Assembly: GCF_017813335.1 (NCBI RefSeq)
Contig: NZ_JAGIYY010000002.1
Coordinates: 665,151 to 729,150, forward strand
Source of the DNA: Tianweitania sediminis
GTDB taxonomy: Bacteria; Pseudomonadota; Alphaproteobacteria; Rhizobiales; Rhizobiaceae
Length of the DNA stretch: 64,000 nt
Direction of reading: 5' to 3'
Part shown: in pieces, positions 25,976 to 39,887 of the stretch
Layout: the number at the start of each line of letters is the position of its first letter
Position numbering within the stretch: the stretch's first letter is position 1
The notes under the pieces: generated by a model
Databases searched by the model: none
The model's input: the letters and a program-made list of their open reading frames with translations, nothing else
What the model was told of the DNA's origin: nothing
Translations under genes and position numbers: made by a program

Positions 25976-28183
25976 ATGAACGAGATGAAGCCGGTGCGCG
26001 CGGAAGCGCGGATAGGGGCTGTTGCTGTCAGCGAACCGGCTGCGGGCAATCCCGATCGCTTCGTGAACCGGGAATTCTCCTGGCTGCAATTCAACCGCCG
26101 AGTGCTCGAAGAATCGCAGAATCCCAACCATCCGCTTCTTGAGCGCGTCCGCTTCCTTTCGATCTCCGCGGGCAACCTGGACGAGTTCTTCATGGTGCGC
26201 GTGGCGGGTCTTGCCGGCCAGGTGCGGCAGGGCATCGCAACAAGGAGCCCGGACGGCAAGACGCCGGAAGAACAGCTCGAGCGCATCCTTTTTGAAGTCG
26301 GGCGTTTGCAGGAAGACCAGGAAGCAAGCCTCGGCAAGCTCGGCGAGTTGCTGAAGGCCCAGGGCATTGAGACGGTGCGCCCTGCAAGCCTTGGGAAGGA
26401 AGAAAAGGCCTGGCTCGAAGCGCATTTCATGGACACGATCTTCCCGGTGCTGACGCCGATGTCGATCGATCCCGCTCATCCATTTCCGTTTATCCCGAAT
26501 CTCGGCTTCACCATGGCGCTGGAGCTCAAGCATAAGCGGCTCAACGAAAGCATGACCGCGCTTGTGCGCTTGCCGCCCGCCTTGCGCCGCTTGATCCGCT
26601 TGCCGGACGCGGACCGCCAGGTGCGCCTTGTGCTGCTCGAGGAAGCCGTTGAAATGTTCATCGGCAAGCTCTTCCCTGGCTACCAGATGAAGGCCTCCGG
26701 CACGTTCCGGATTATCCGCGACAGCGATATCGAGGTCGAGGAAGAAGCCGAGGACCTCGTGCGCTTCTTTGAAACAGCGCTGAAGCGTCGCCGCCGCGGG
26801 CAGGTGATCCGCATCGAATTCGACAGTGGGACGCCACAAGCGCTGCGCAGCTTCGTGGCACGCGAACTGGCCGTGCCGGAAAGCCGCATCAGCGTGCTGC
26901 GCGGGCCGCTCGCGCTCAGCCAGATTTCAGAACTGACGCAGGTGCCGCGCGACGATCTGAAGTTCGTGCCATACAACCCGCGCTTCCCCGAGCGCGTCCG
27001 CGATCGCAACGGCGATTGTTTCGCGGCCATTCGCGAAAAGGACATCGTCGTCCACCACCCCTACGAGTCGTTTGATGTCGTGGTGCAGTTCCTGCGCCAG
27101 GCCGCGGCCGACCCGGACGTTCTGGCGATCAAGCAAACGCTTTATCGCACCTCCAACGACAGCCCGATCGTGCGCGCACTGGCCGATGCCGCCGAAGCCG
27201 GCAAGTCGGTGACGGCCCTGGTGGAGTTGAAGGCCCGCTTCGACGAAGAAGCCAACATCCGCTGGGCACGCGACCTTGAGCGAGCAGGCGTGCAGGTCGT
27301 GTTCGGCTTCGTGGAGCTGAAAACCCACGCCAAGATGTCGCTGATCGTGCGTCGCGAAGAGGGCCGGCTGCGCAACTACGTGCATCTGGGAACGGGCAAC
27401 TACCACCCGATCACGGCGCGCATCTACACCGATTTGTCCTACTTCACCTGCGATCCGACCATCGCCCGAGATGTATCGCAGGTCTTTAATTTCATCACCG
27501 GCTATGCAGAGCCGGCTGAGGAGATGCAGCTTGCGATCTCGCCATTCACTTTGCGCAATCGCATTCTCCAGCACATTGCAGGCGAGATCGAGCACGCGAA
27601 AGCCGGGCGACCCGCGCAGATCTGGATGAAGATGAACGCGCTGGTCGATCCGATCGTCATCGACGCGCTCTACGACGCGTCAGCGGCCGGCGTCGAAGTC
27701 GATCTGGTGGTTCGCGGCATCTGCTGCTTGCGCCCGCAGGTTCCGGGACTGTCCGAAAACATCCGTGTGAAATCGATCATCGGCCGCTTTCTTGAACACA
27801 GCCGCATCTTCTGCTTCGGCAATGGCCATGGTCTGCCATCGGAGGAAGCGCTGGTTTATATCGGCTCGGCCGACATGATGCCGCGCAACCTGGATCGCCG
27901 CGTGGAAACCATGGTGCCCATCACCAATCCCACGGTGAAGGAGCAGATCCTCGGCCAGATCATGCTGGGGAACATCATGGACAACCAGCAGAGTTTTGAA
28001 GTACTCGCCGACGGCACGTCTCGCCGGATCGTTTGGGACGGCGCGGAAGAAGCCTTCAACGCTCAGGAATATTTCATGACCAATCCGAGCCTGTCCGGTC
28101 GTGGCGATGCTCTGAAACAATCGGCGCCCAAGCGCATTACCCGGCAGAAGCGTAAGAAAGGGAGCGTCGAAGCCGGCGTATGA
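25976..28183 (+). CDS. ppk1: polyphosphate kinase 1
   Basis: A 735-residue PPK1, which reversibly transfers the ATP gamma-phosphate onto polyphosphate. The N-terminal domain begins [16 protein letters not shown]. The catalytic C-terminal domains carry [17 protein letters not shown], the histidine loop [16 protein letters not shown] and the [14 protein letters not shown] block. ATG 25976 or 25985 are both possible (AAGGA at 8 bases before the latter). The stop overlaps the ppx start as ATGA, so synthesis and breakdown of polyphosphate are coupled. Confidence 0.94.
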   Translation: MNEMKPVRAEARIGAVAVSEPAAGNPDRFVNREFSWLQFNRRVLEESQNPNHPLLERVRFLSISAGNLDEFFMVRVAGLAGQVRQGIATRSPDGKTPEEQLERILFEVGRLQEDQEASLGKLGELLKAQGIETVRPASLGKEEKAWLEAHFMDTIFPVLTPMSIDPAHPFPFIPNLGFTMALELKHKRLNESMTALVRLPPALRRLIRLPDADRQVRLVLLEEAVEMFIGKLFPGYQMKASGTFRIIRDSDIEVEEEAEDLVRFFETALKRRRRGQVIRIEFDSGTPQALRSFVARELAVPESRISVLRGPLALSQISELTQVPRDDLKFVPYNPRFPERVRDRNGDCFAAIREKDIVVHHPYESFDVVVQFLRQAAADPDVLAIKQTLYRTSNDSPIVRALADAAEAGKSVTALVELKARFDEEANIRWARDLERAGVQVVFGFVELKTHAKMSLIVRREEGRLRNYVHLGTGNYHPITARIYTDLSYFTCDPTIARDVSQVFNFITGYAEPAEEMQLAISPFTLRNRILQHIAGEIEHAKAGRPAQIWMKMNALVDPIVIDALYDASAAGVEVDLVVRGICCLRPQVPGLSENIRVKSIIGRFLEHSRIFCFGNGHGLPSEEALVYIGSADMMPRNLDRRVETMVPITNPTVKEQILGQIMLGNIMDNQQSFEVLADGTSRRIVWDGAEEAFNAQEYFMTNPSLSGRGDALKQSAPKRITRQKRKKGSVEAGV

Positions 28184-29694
28184 TGGCGATTTCGCAAGGG
28201 CGACTACCAGACCGTCGCCCCATCTCCGTGATCGACATCGGGTCGAACTCCATTCGCTTGGTGATCTACGAGGGAATCGCGCGCGCACCCACTGTGCTGT
28301 TCAACGAGAAGATGCTGGCGGGACTCGGCCGCGGCATTGTTTCAACCGGCAAGCTCGACCCTGAAGCCGTTCAGCGGTCGGTGGAAGAATTCCGCCGTTT
28401 CCGCGCTTTGGCCGAACAGGCGGGTTCGGAAGCGTTGCATGTGATCGCAACGGCTGCGGCCCGAGAAGCGGAAAACGGTCCGGAATTCATTCAGCGCGCC
28501 GAGGGCATCCTCGGAACGGAGATCCGCGTCCTGAGCGGCCGCGAGGAGGCCTACTTCTCGGCCATGGGCGTGATCTCCGGCTTTCACCAGCCCGATGGCA
28601 TCGCCGGTGACCTCGGCGGCGGCAGCCTTGAACTGGTGGATGTGGCGAACACCACGATCGGGGAGGGCATCACCCTTCCGCTCGGTGGACTGCGCTTGCA
28701 GGACGTGACCAAGAACGCGCCGCAGAACGCCGGCCGGATTATTCGCGAACAGTTGCAGCGCGCGTCGCTCCTCGGCAAGGGGGAAGGGCGCACCTTCTAT
28801 GCGGTTGGAGGCACATGGCGCAATCTCGCCCGCCTTCACATGATGTCGACGAACTACCCGCTCAACGTCATGCATCATTATGAGATGGACCTGAAGGACT
28901 CTGCGCCGTTCCTGCGCCAGGTCGCGCGGGGCGAGTTCGACAAGATGCGCGGAGTCGAGCAGATCTCGAAGAATCGCCGAAGCCTTCTGCCTTATGGCGC
29001 AGCCGTGCTGCACGAAATTGCCGCCCTCATGATGCCGTCCAAGATCGTGGTGTCAGCGCTCGGCGTTCGCGAAGGCTTTCTGTTCTCGCTTCTGGAAGAA
29101 GAAGAGCGCGCGGTTGATCCGTTGATTTCTGCGGCCGAGGAACTGGCGCTGCTTCGCGCGCGCTCGGTCAAGCATGCGCACGAGCTTGCCGCTTGGGTCG
29201 GCAGTTCCTTGAAGACCTTCGGGGTCGTGGAAACAGAGCAGGAAGCACGCTTGCGCCATGCCGCCTGCCTTCTGGCGGACATCGGATGGCGCGCCCACCC
29301 TGATTACCGGGGCGTGCAGTCCCTCAACATCATCGCGCATGCGTCGTTTACGGGCATCGACCATCCCGGCCGCGCCTTCATTGCGCTCGCCAACCTGTTC
29401 CGCCATGAAGGCGTCTTCGAGGATCGCTTCGCACCGGAACTGGCAAACCTGGCGGGACCGCATTTCCTGGAGCGCGCACGGCTGCTCGGCGCAATCATGC
29501 GCGTTGTGTATTTGCTGTCGGCTTCCATGCCCGGTGTGCTTCCCCGCCTGCAATGGCGCGAAGCGAAGGACGGCACGCTGTCGCTTGTTCTTCCGCGCGA
29601 CCTGGCTCACCTCAACGGCGAACGCCCCGCAGGCCGCCTTGCGCATCTTGCCAAGGTCACCAATCGGCAGCTGAAGCTCGAAGTGGAAGATTGA
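28180..29694 (+). CDS. ppx: exopolyphosphatase (Ppx/GppA family)
   Basis: A 504-residue hydrolase that removes terminal phosphates from polyphosphate (or pppGpp). It has the actin-like phosphate loop [16 protein letters not shown], the catalytic Glu of the EAYFSAMG region and [11 protein letters not shown], with a C-terminal HD-like helical domain. It starts on ATG 28180 overlapping ppk1 (ATGA); a second ATG follows directly. Confidence 0.92.
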   Translation: MMAISQGRLPDRRPISVIDIGSNSIRLVIYEGIARAPTVLFNEKMLAGLGRGIVSTGKLDPEAVQRSVEEFRRFRALAEQAGSEALHVIATAAAREAENGPEFIQRAEGILGTEIRVLSGREEAYFSAMGVISGFHQPDGIAGDLGGGSLELVDVANTTIGEGITLPLGGLRLQDVTKNAPQNAGRIIREQLQRASLLGKGEGRTFYAVGGTWRNLARLHMMSTNYPLNVMHHYEMDLKDSAPFLRQVARGEFDKMRGVEQISKNRRSLLPYGAAVLHEIAALMMPSKIVVSALGVREGFLFSLLEEEERAVDPLISAAEELALLRARSVKHAHELAAWVGSSLKTFGVVETEQEARLRHAACLLADIGWRAHPDYRGVQSLNIIAHASFTGIDHPGRAFIALANLFRHEGVFEDRFAPELANLAGPHFLERARLLGAIMRVVYLLSASMPGVLPRLQWREAKDGTLSLVLPRDLAHLNGERPAGRLAHLAKVTNRQLKLEVED

Positions 29695-29697
29695 CGC

Positions 29698-30855
29698 TCA
29701 GTTCGGAGCGTCAACAACGGCAATCCGCCGCTTCTCGAACTTTAGCGCCACTTCCCCCCGGATCAGCTTCAAAGCCTGTTCTCCGAACACTTCGCGTCGC
29801 CAGCCGTGGAGGGCCGGAACGTCGGCGCTTTCGCCCTTGGACGCGATCTGTTCGATGTCGTCGCTGGATGCCAGCATCTTGGGCGCGACCGATTTCTGTT
29901 CGGCGACGATCCGCAGCAGAACCTTGAGAAGCTCTGCGCCCGCATTTGTTCCTTCCGAAGCCTGTGTATGGCGCGGCAGCTTGGGCAACTTGTCCTTCGG
30001 CGTGGCCAGCGCTTCCTTGATCGTGGCCAGCAGTTCTGCTGCCGTGGACGATCGCTCCCAACCCTTAGGCGTGGTGCGCAGACGTCCCAGCGCCGTGGCG
30101 TCGACAGGCTGCTGCTGCGCGATCTCGTAGATTGCGTCGTCCTTCAGAACACGCCCGCGGGGAACGTTGCGGCTCCGCGCTTCGCGCTCGCGCCACGCCG
30201 CGACGTGCTGCACCACAGCCAATTCCTGCGGCTTGCGCAACCGCATCTTGAGCCGCTTCCAGGCGTCTTCCGGCTTCAGGTCGTAGGTGTCCTGCGCCGT
30301 CAGGATCAGAGCTTCTTCTTTTAGCCAGTGCGCGCGATCTTCACGCTCGAGCTGCGCCCGCAGATGAAGGTAAACGGGGATGAGGTAGGTGACGTCGGCC
30401 AGCGCGTATTCGAGCTGCTTGGCGGAAAGGGGGCGATGCCGCCAATCCGTGAAGCGCGACGACTTGTCGAGGTGAGCGCCAGTGATCTTCTGCACGAGCT
30501 GATCGTAGGACACGCTTTCGCCGAAGCCGCACACCATGGCCGCGATCTGCGAATCGAAAACAGGCGAGGGCACCAGGCCACCGAGGTGGAAGATAATTTC
30601 AATGTCCTGCCGCGCGGCGTGAAATACCTTCGTCACATTTGGATTGGCCATCAAGCGGAAGAACGGTGCGAGGTCGATCTCCTCAGCCAAAGGGTCAATC
30701 AGCGCAGTCTGGTCAGGCGTTGCCATCTGGATCAGGCACAGTTCCGGCCAAAATGTCGTTTCGCGGATGAACTCCGTGTCGACGGTCACGAAATCGGCCT
30801 GCTCGAAGGCCGCAATGGCTTGCTCGAGTTCTGACTGAGTTTGAATGAGATTCAT
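29698..30855 (-). CDS. rnd: ribonuclease D
   Basis: A 385-residue 3'-5' exoribonuclease for tRNA and stable RNA processing. DEDD motifs: Exo I in VTVDTEFIRET, Exo II in FHAARQDIE, and Exo III in YALADVTYL (Tyr type). Two HRDC-like helical regions follow. The TTG at 30858 is skipped for ATG 30855, which has AAAGG at 8 bases. It converges on ppx with only 3 bases between stops. Confidence 0.93.
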   Translation of the reverse strand: MNLIQTQSELEQAIAAFEQADFVTVDTEFIRETTFWPELCLIQMATPDQTALIDPLAEEIDLAPFFRLMANPNVTKVFHAARQDIEIIFHLGGLVPSPVFDSQIAAMVCGFGESVSYDQLVQKITGAHLDKSSRFTDWRHRPLSAKQLEYALADVTYLIPVYLHLRAQLEREDRAHWLKEEALILTAQDTYDLKPEDAWKRLKMRLRKPQELAVVQHVAAWREREARSRNVPRGRVLKDDAIYEIAQQQPVDATALGRLRTTPKGWERSSTAAELLATIKEALATPKDKLPKLPRHTQASEGTNAGAELLKVLLRIVAEQKSVAPKMLASSDDIEQIASKGESADVPALHGWRREVFGEQALKLIRGEVALKFEKRRIAVVDAPN

Positions 30856-30933
30856 CAAAGCGCCTTTAGTTTTCGGGCGCAGTTTTCAGCGAGAAACGCC
30901 GACGTCAAGGCCTGAGGGTCTTTCCTGTGTCGA

Positions 30934-32181
30934 TCAGCCATCGGCCAGGGGCGAGGAAGGATCGTCTTTCTTTCGCGTTAGCCGCGAAAACAAGGGTGAT
31001 GTCCGCAACAGGGCTGTGAAGCGTCCTCGTTGTTCGGGCGGGACCTTTCCCCGCACCTGCATCCGGTAAAGCGTCACCCCAATCAGAACGACATAGATCG
31101 CTGCGGTGAAGACGAAGAGGCCGGACGGGCCCTGGATCTGCATGAGCGCGGACGCGAGCACAGGTCCGGCCACGGCGCCGATCGAATAGAACAGCATCAG
31201 CGCTGCCGAAATCAGCACGAACTCGCCTTTCTCGGCCCGGTCGTTGGCGTGTGCGGCACAGAGCGAAAACAGCGTCATCGCGAAGGCACCAAACACAAAC
31301 ACAAGGCCGATGTTTATGAGGGGATCAGACCCGGCAAGAAACGAAAGCGCGAGCGCAGCCACGAGGGAGATGGCGGTCGCAACGAGAAGCACCTTGCGGC
31401 GATCCCATCGGTCCGAAAGCGATCCGATCGGGTACTGAACAAGGACGCTGCCAATGATGCCGGCGCTGACGAAGGCCACGATGCCCGTATCAGACAGGCC
31501 GATCTGCTCGGCGTAAACCGGTCCCATGGTTCGGAAGGAGCCGTTGGTCATACCGATGGCAATGCAGCCCAAAGCGGCCAACGGTGAGATCTGGTAGGCC
31601 CGCTTCAGATCGAGCTTGACGTCGACCGGCGCCGCCGGGTTCGAGCGGTCGCCCAGCGACACCGGCACCAGCGACAAGGTGATCATCATCGTCATGATCG
31701 CAAAGATCGTAAAGCCGTCGGTGCCCACAACCGGGATCAGGAACTGGCAACCCGTAACAGACGTCACATCCACGATGCGGTAAAGCGCCAGGACGCGCGC
31801 CCGGTCCTGGTTCGAGGCTCCCTGGTTGAGCCAGCTTTCCATGACAGTAAAAAGGCCGGAAAAACAGAACCCGGTCACCAGGCGCACCACCGACCAGACG
31901 ATCGGATCGATCCACAGAATGAGCATCAAGGTCGCCGCGGAGGCAATCGCTGCCAGCGAAGCGAAGGTCCGCACATGCCCCACTGCCTGCAGCATTCGGG
32001 TGATGAAAATGCAGCCCACCAGGAAGCCCGTGAAATAGGCCGTGCCCATCCAGCCGATGGTGGCGGGTTCGAACCCTTCGGCCGCGCCGCGTATCGCGAT
32101 CAGCGTTGCCTGCAAACCGTTCCCGCCTAGCAGGATGCCCGCGGCGATGAGCAGGGGAATAAGCGGTCGCAAAGAGCTCAT
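30934..32181 (-). CDS. MFS transporter (YcaD-like)
   Basis: A 415-residue permease with 12 predicted membrane helices. The loop 2-3 motif is weak; loop 8-9 has [14 protein letters not shown], the major-facilitator hallmark, and [20 protein letters not shown] is typical of the YcaD-type subgroup. The substrate is unknown. Helices pack from residue 7; the C-terminus is a basic cytosolic tail. Divergent from aspS. Confidence 0.82.
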   Translation of the reverse strand: MSSLRPLIPLLIAAGILLGGNGLQATLIAIRGAAEGFEPATIGWMGTAYFTGFLVGCIFITRMLQAVGHVRTFASLAAIASAATLMLILWIDPIVWSVVRLVTGFCFSGLFTVMESWLNQGASNQDRARVLALYRIVDVTSVTGCQFLIPVVGTDGFTIFAIMTMMITLSLVPVSLGDRSNPAAPVDVKLDLKRAYQISPLAALGCIAIGMTNGSFRTMGPVYAEQIGLSDTGIVAFVSAGIIGSVLVQYPIGSLSDRWDRRKVLLVATAISLVAALALSFLAGSDPLINIGLVFVFGAFAMTLFSLCAAHANDRAEKGEFVLISAALMLFYSIGAVAGPVLASALMQIQGPSGLFVFTAAIYVVLIGVTLYRMQVRGKVPPEQRGRFTALLRTSPLFSRLTRKKDDPSSPLADG

Positions 32182-32304
32182 GGCACGTCCGGGTGGTCCG
32201 TCCGTCAGCTATAAGGAGGTCACGCCGTTCTGGCTATTGCGCAATCCGGAGGCGGCTGGGCCAGTTGGCATTGCAAGCCTGCGCCAAGCCACTAGCTGCT
32301 TGCC

Positions 32305-32333
32305 TTGACAATCTCAGCCTCGCATGCGCTTTT
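32305..32333 (+). promoter_or_regulatory. candidate promoter for aspS
   Basis: A perfect -35 hexamer TTGACA at 32305-32310, with a weak -10 (GCTTTT) after 17 bases, about 70 bases before the aspS ATG. Confidence 0.35.
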
Positions 32334-32399
32334 CGCGCCGATTTTGCAGGGCCGCTTCAAGTCGGCGGCCTCCGCACGCCCGCTTCATCAGGAACCATC

Positions 32400-34187
32400 A
32401 TGCATCGCTATCGCAGCCACACCTGCGCTCAACTCCGCAAAGCCGATGTTGGCAAATCCGTTCGTCTATCCGGATGGGTCCATCGCGTGCGCGATCACGG
32501 CGGCCTGCTTTTCATCGACCTGCGCGACCACTACGGCCTGACGCAGATCGTGGCCGATCCCGATTCGCCGTGCTTCAAGATCGCCGAAACCGTTCGCGGC
32601 GAATGGGTGATCCGCGTCGATGGCGAGGTGAAGGCGCGTCTGCCTGAAACGGTGAACGCTAACCTGCCCACCGGCGAGATCGAGATCTTCGCCAAGGACA
32701 TGGAAGTGCTGTCCGCTGCCAAGGAGCTGCCGCTACCCGTGTTTGGCGAGCCGGATTATCCGGAAGACATTCGCCTCAAATACCGCTTCCTCGACCTGCG
32801 CCGGGACACGCTGCACAAAAACATTGTACAGCGCACGAAGATCATAGCCGAAATGCGCAAACGCATGGGCGAATCTGGCTTCACCGAATTTTCGACGCCG
32901 ATCCTGACCGCTTCCAGCCCGGAAGGCGCACGCGACTTCCTGGTGCCGAGCCGCATCCATCCCGGCACCTTCTACGCGCTGCCGCAGGCGCCGCAGCAGT
33001 ACAAGCAACTGATCATGGTGTCGGGCTTCGACCGTTATTTTCAGATCGCGCCTTGCTTCCGCGACGAAGATCCGCGCGCCGACCGTCTGCCAGGCGAGTT
33101 TTACCAGCTCGATCTCGAAATGAGCTTCGTGGAACAGGAGGATATCCTGGCCACCATGGAGCCGGTGTTGCGCGGCGTGTTCGAGACCTTTGCTGAAGGC
33201 AAGCCGGTCACGCAGGATTTCCCGCGCATCAAGTATGATGACGCCATCCGCAAGTATGGTTCCGACAAGCCGGACCTGCGCAACCCCATTGAAATGCAGG
33301 CCGTATCCGAGCATTTCGCCGGTTCGGGTTTCAAGGTTTTCGCCAACATCCTGGCAAATGATCCAAAGGCTGAAGTCTGGGCAATTCCTGCCAGGACCGG
33401 CGGCTCGCGCGCATTCTGCGATCGCATGAACTCCTGGGCTCAAGGGGAAGGGCAGCCGGGCCTCGGCTATATCTTCTGGCGCAAGGAAGGCGACAAGATC
33501 GAGGGCGCCGGTCCGATCGCCAAGAACATCGGCGAAGAACGCACCGAAGCATTGCGCCAGCAGCTCGGCCTGGACGATGGCGATGCTGCCTTCTTCGTCG
33601 CCGGCAATCCCGCGAAGTTCTACAAGTTTGCAGGCGATGCGCGCACACGCGCCGGCGAGGAACTGAACCTCGTCGACCGTGATAGGTTCGCGCTATGCTG
33701 GATCATCGACTTTCCGTTCTTTGAATGGAACGAAGACGAAAAGAAGATCGACTTCGCCCATAACCCGTTTTCTATGCCGCAGGGCGGTATTGAAGCGCTT
33801 GAGGGTCAGGATCCCTTGACCATCAAGGCATTCCAGTACGACATGGTCTGCAACGGCTTCGAGATCGCGTCGGGTGGCATCCGCAACCATCTGCCTGAAA
33901 CGATGGTCAAGGCGTTCGAGATGGTGGGTCTGTCGCGCGAAACGGTTGAAGAGCGCTTCGGCGGCCTTTACCGGGCGTTCCAGTATGGCGCACCGCCCCA
34001 CGGCGGCATGGCGGCCGGCATCGATCGCGTGGTGATGCTGCTTTGCGGCGCAAAGAACCTGCGCGAGATCACCATGTTCCCGATGAACCAGCAGGCCTAC
34101 GACCTCCTGATGAACGCGCCGTCGGAAGCAACCCCGCAGCAGCTTCGTGAACTGGCGCTGCGCCCGGTTCCGGTGAAGAAGGACTGA
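32400..34187 (+). CDS. aspS: aspartate-tRNA ligase
   Basis: A 595-residue class II synthetase. It has an N-terminal OB fold ([15 protein letters not shown]), motif 2 ([19 protein letters not shown]), the GAD insertion domain and motif 3 ([14 protein letters not shown]). The histidine in VRDHGG and absence of lysine in the following [11 protein letters not shown] loop match the non-discriminating type known from Pseudomonas aeruginosa, which also charges tRNA-Asn for GatCAB amidation; this is an inference. ATG 32400 follows AGGA at 6 bases, although the frame is open to 32193. Confidence 0.95.
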   Translation: MHRYRSHTCAQLRKADVGKSVRLSGWVHRVRDHGGLLFIDLRDHYGLTQIVADPDSPCFKIAETVRGEWVIRVDGEVKARLPETVNANLPTGEIEIFAKDMEVLSAAKELPLPVFGEPDYPEDIRLKYRFLDLRRDTLHKNIVQRTKIIAEMRKRMGESGFTEFSTPILTASSPEGARDFLVPSRIHPGTFYALPQAPQQYKQLIMVSGFDRYFQIAPCFRDEDPRADRLPGEFYQLDLEMSFVEQEDILATMEPVLRGVFETFAEGKPVTQDFPRIKYDDAIRKYGSDKPDLRNPIEMQAVSEHFAGSGFKVFANILANDPKAEVWAIPARTGGSRAFCDRMNSWAQGEGQPGLGYIFWRKEGDKIEGAGPIAKNIGEERTEALRQQLGLDDGDAAFFVAGNPAKFYKFAGDARTRAGEELNLVDRDRFALCWIIDFPFFEWNEDEKKIDFAHNPFSMPQGGIEALEGQDPLTIKAFQYDMVCNGFEIASGGIRNHLPETMVKAFEMVGLSRETVEERFGGLYRAFQYGAPPHGGMAAGIDRVVMLLCGAKNLREITMFPMNQQAYDLLMNAPSEATPQQLRELALRPVPVKKD

Positions 34188-34192
34188 GGACG

Positions 34193-34861
34193 GTGCAGGA
34201 GGATGCGCAGCGAGTTCGTTTGCCGCGCGTCCTCGTCACCGGCTTTTCCGTTTTCCCCGGTGCGCCGCTCAATCCGACGGAACACTTGATCCCGCTGATC
34301 GAAGCGGAACGGGATCGCTATGCCGACCTCTGCCAATTGACGACAGAAGTTTATCCGGTCGACTTCAGAGGGCTGCCGCTTCGTCTTGCCGATGCCTGCA
34401 AGGCCGCGAGCCCCGACATCGCAATTCATTTCGGTTTGAGCGCGGAAGCGCAGAGCATCACCCTGGAACGCTTGGCGCGCAACGCTTTTGGCGTGGGTCG
34501 ACCGGACAATGTGGGCTTCGCCCCACCTGTGGCCCACATCCACGAAGGCGGCGAGCATCTGCCGTCAAGCCTGCCGCTCCTCGCACTTCATGAGGAGCTG
34601 GTTCGGGCAGGGCTGCCGGTGTCCTTTTCCGATGATGCCGGCGATTACCTGTGCAACTACCTCTTTTATCTCGCGCGCTCGAGGCTTTGTGCCGGTTACG
34701 AGCCGGAGATGGCGGGCTTCATCCATGTTCCCCCTTTGCTGGAAGAAGACCGCGCAAGTCCTTCGAATGACATGACGCTTGAGGATCTCTTGCAGGCGTC
34801 CCGCATCATCATCGCGACCTGCTGCCAGGCCTGGATGGAGCATACAAAGAGCCCGGCCTGA
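34193..34861 (+). CDS. pyroglutamyl-peptidase I family cysteine peptidase (C15)
   Basis: A 222-residue peptidase C15 member that would remove N-terminal pyroglutamate. The catalytic triad can be placed as Glu in ITLERLARN, Cys in SDDAGDYLCNYLFY and His in GFIHVPPL. The substrate-loop FSVFPGAPLNPTE is near the start. GTG start at 34193, 5 bases after aspS; GTG is supported by the closeness of conserved LPRVLVTGF to the start. Ends in a weak hairpin terminator. Confidence 0.82.
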   Translation: MQEDAQRVRLPRVLVTGFSVFPGAPLNPTEHLIPLIEAERDRYADLCQLTTEVYPVDFRGLPLRLADACKAASPDIAIHFGLSAEAQSITLERLARNAFGVGRPDNVGFAPPVAHIHEGGEHLPSSLPLLALHEELVRAGLPVSFSDDAGDYLCNYLFYLARSRLCAGYEPEMAGFIHVPPLLEEDRASPSNDMTLEDLLQASRIIIATCCQAWMEHTKSPA

Positions 34862-34869
34862 GCCGGGCT
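34850..34869. terminator. hairpin between convergent genes, weak terminator
   Basis: AGCCCGGC pairs perfectly with GCCGGGCT around a CTGA loop. Neither side has a long T tract, so termination strength is doubtful. Confidence 0.5.
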
Positions 34870-34895
34870 TATGCATGCGTCCTGTTGGCTTCTCG

Positions 34896-36086
34896 TCACT
34901 CGTTTGCTGTGACGGAAACGCCGAGCTGTTTGATCAGCGCCTGCGGGGTCGACATGGCCGTCGCCATGATTTGCGCGAAGGGAACCCCGGTTGCCGGCGC
35001 GGCGGTGATCTCAATGTTCTGGGGATCATCGAGAAAGGCGTTCACGGCCTGTGAAACACTGGATGCGAAATCCGGCATGTTGAGCTGCGCCAGCGCAAAG
35101 GGCACGATGGCCTTGGCTTGGTTGGCGAGCGAATCCGCCGTGGTGTTCTGCTGGGACGCGATCATCTCCAGGATCTTGCGGGTAAGGCCCTCGTCTTCGA
35201 AGCGGATTGACGCGCGGTTGAAGCTCAGCTGCTGCATCAGGCCGAGCATTGCAAGGCTTTGTGCCGACTGCTGGTCTTCCGGCGCGTTGGCCATCTTCTC
35301 GCTGGTTTCCCGAAGGCTCTTGATGAAGGCTGGCGTATAGCCCGACAGATCCGACGTGATGCCGAGCGTGCCGGCATTCTCTACTTTTAGGTCATACTGA
35401 TCGACAACCAGGCGGCCGCTTTGCAGGTTCCACGAGCCTGCGACATTGAAGTCGCCGGAAATAGTTTGCAGACCAAGCTGGTCAAGAACCGCTTTGGTTC
35501 GGACATCCTCCACCTTTGAAAGGTCGGCTGAAAAGCTGTTGGCTGTGCCGGAAAACTCAAGTGGATCGTCTTCGCTTTCGGGCTTTGTGAGTGTGACGTT
35601 CAAGCCGCTGAGTTCGAACAGTTGCGTGCCGTCCTGCGTGATCGAGACGCTGTCCAAGCCAGCGCGGTCATAAAGAAGGAGCCCCGCTTCGCGCTCGGCG
35701 CTTGTCGCAAAAGGCACTTCCAGTCCATTCACCGAGATGCCGCTGGCACTGACCGAGACGCCTTCCTCCGTGACGTTGTAGTCCGGCAGCCGGGCTTCTC
35801 CGATCAGGAAGTGATCTGCTTCCTCGCTGATGTCGGTCAGCGTGACCGTGCCGACCTCGACCGGATCATCGACGGATTCGAAGCGCAGCACGACGTTGTT
35901 GAGCGTCGCGCTTGCGTCGTTTCCGGTGAGGTCCGACCATTCCAGGGTCATGTCCTGTGCGGAGGCCGCTGCCTTCAGGCTTTCGCCCAATCGCTGCAGG
36001 TCCGCCGCCTGGGCAGCGCCAAGCGGCAACAACAGCAGAAGCGATGGCGCCCAAAGCAAGCGGGCCATGGTCCGTGTACCGATCAT
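34896..36086 (-). CDS. exported protein of unknown function
   Basis: A 396-residue protein with a signal peptide (MARLLWAPSLLLLLPLGAAQ, cut before ADLQ). The mature protein is rich in beta-type repeats of the form SGISVNGLEV and ELSGLNVTL, and has helical stretches near residues 260-390. No cysteine, no catalytic motif and no membrane anchor after the signal are visible. It resembles large periplasmic proteins conserved in Rhizobiales but I cannot name a family. ATG 36086 has AGGA at 8 bases. Confidence 0.6.
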   Translation of the reverse strand: MIGTRTMARLLWAPSLLLLLPLGAAQAADLQRLGESLKAAASAQDMTLEWSDLTGNDASATLNNVVLRFESVDDPVEVGTVTLTDISEEADHFLIGEARLPDYNVTEEGVSVSASGISVNGLEVPFATSAEREAGLLLYDRAGLDSVSITQDGTQLFELSGLNVTLTKPESEDDPLEFSGTANSFSADLSKVEDVRTKAVLDQLGLQTISGDFNVAGSWNLQSGRLVVDQYDLKVENAGTLGITSDLSGYTPAFIKSLRETSEKMANAPEDQQSAQSLAMLGLMQQLSFNRASIRFEDEGLTRKILEMIASQQNTTADSLANQAKAIVPFALAQLNMPDFASSVSQAVNAFLDDPQNIEITAAPATGVPFAQIMATAMSTPQALIKQLGVSVTANE

Positions 36087-36336
36087 GATGGAAGTCCTGT
36101 TCACCGGGTTTGTTCTGGTCGCTGGCCGAGCCACGACAATTGGGTTTCCCGGTCCGGAATACAGTCGCGTCGGATCGTCGCGACCGCCGGCGGGCAGGTC
36201 TGCACTTTGCTCTTAATCGGCATCAAAAGACAATCACCTTAAGCTGTCCACAGAAACCACAGCCTGGGAGGGTGCGCGGACGGTCTGTTCTGATCTTGTT
36301 CTTGTGGCGAGCGTTGCGCTTCGCTAGAGCGTGAAC

Positions 36337-38615
<2,279 letters not shown>

Positions 38616-38619
<4 letters not shown>

Positions 38620-39809
38620 GGCTCAAGCCAGTCCGACGCGAAGGCTGTTCGTTCAACGCCGGTGAACCGCCGCAGCCGCTCGATCTCGGCTTCGAGGCCG
38701 GAGATGACCGCTTTCGAAAGGCGACAGCCGCGCTCGGGCCAAAACCTCCGGACGCTCATGACGTTGTTCGGACGGTCTGCCTTCATGTCGATGCGGCCGA
38801 TGATCCTGTCGCCGCGCATGACCGGAAAGACGTAATAGCCGAATTTCCGCTTGGCTTCGGGCACGAAGACCTCGATCCGGTAATGAAAGTCGAACACGCG
38901 CTCGGCCCGCGCGCGGTCACGCAACAGCGGATCGAAGGGGCTCAAAACTCGCACCCGCGCGGGGGGCTCAGGCAGGGCATCGAGAGTTTCGATGATTTCG
39001 GGAAAGGCGTAGGCGGCGCGTGGCTTGGAACCATCGCTGCTCTCAACCTGGACAACCACGAGTCGGTGGTGTTTGGCAGCGATCCATTGCTCCACCTCCG
39101 CCGGCTTTAGCAGGGCGAAAAAGGCAGCGATCTGGCCCCTGGTGCCGAAGCCCAGCCGGGTAAGCGCTGCGGTGCAGGCCCAGTCAACAAAGGCGTCATG
39201 ATCGACCGTTTGGTCGCGGTACTGCGCGGCGATGACCCGCTCGGTGAGGTCATAAACCTTCTGGAACCCCTCGCGTCGAGCGATCTGCAATTCGCCGGTT
39301 CGCCACAGATACTCAAGTGCCGCTTTGGATGGGTGCCAGTCCCACCAGCCGGTGGAAGGCTTGTCGCGCGCTTCGAAATCGCGTGCCATGACCGGGCCAT
39401 CGCGTCGGATGCGCTCCAGGATCGCATCGGCGGAATGAGCGAAGTCATTCCCGAAATAGGTGGGCCAGCGCTCGGCCAGCCGCAGCTTTTCGCGCGCGAA
39501 TCGGTGCTTCCAATAAGGATAGAAGGCGACGGGAATGACGGACGCGTCGTGCGTCCAGTGCTCGAAAAGGGCGCGCTCGCGCTCGATCAGCCGATGCAGT
39601 TGCGGCTGCTTGTAGGTCTTGTTGCGCGCAAACAGGATCTGATGGTGTGCCCGCTCCACAATTGCGATGCTGTCCACCTGAACATAGCCGAGGCGCGTGA
39701 TGACATCGCCAAGCTCTGGAAGCGACTGCGCGCGATGCGGCGGGTCTGACAGCGCCTGCTCGTGAATCAGGAGGCGCCGCGCAACAGCGTTGGGAATGAC
39801 GTGGCTCAT
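38616..39809 (-). CDS. winged-helix DNA glycosylase, AlkZ/YcaQ family
   Basis: A 397-residue HTH_42 protein. Tandem winged-helix domains carry the family's conserved QVD motif in [16 protein letters not shown], with [10 protein letters not shown] later. YcaQ of E. coli unhooks interstrand crosslinks and excises alkylated bases; the same role is plausible. A GTG at 39818 is possible, but ATG 39809 ([12 protein letters not shown]) fits the family start. Convergent with parC, with overlapping stops. Confidence 0.85.
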
Positions 39810-39887
39810 GCCCTTCACCCTAGCTCAAGAACCCGACCGGCGCGTCATATGGCCTGCGAATCTCCCGCCGTAGGTCGTCAGGAACTT

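Noticed and set aside
36244..36252. DnaA box upstream of parC
   Set aside because: CTGTCCACA differs from TTATCCACA at two positions and stands alone.
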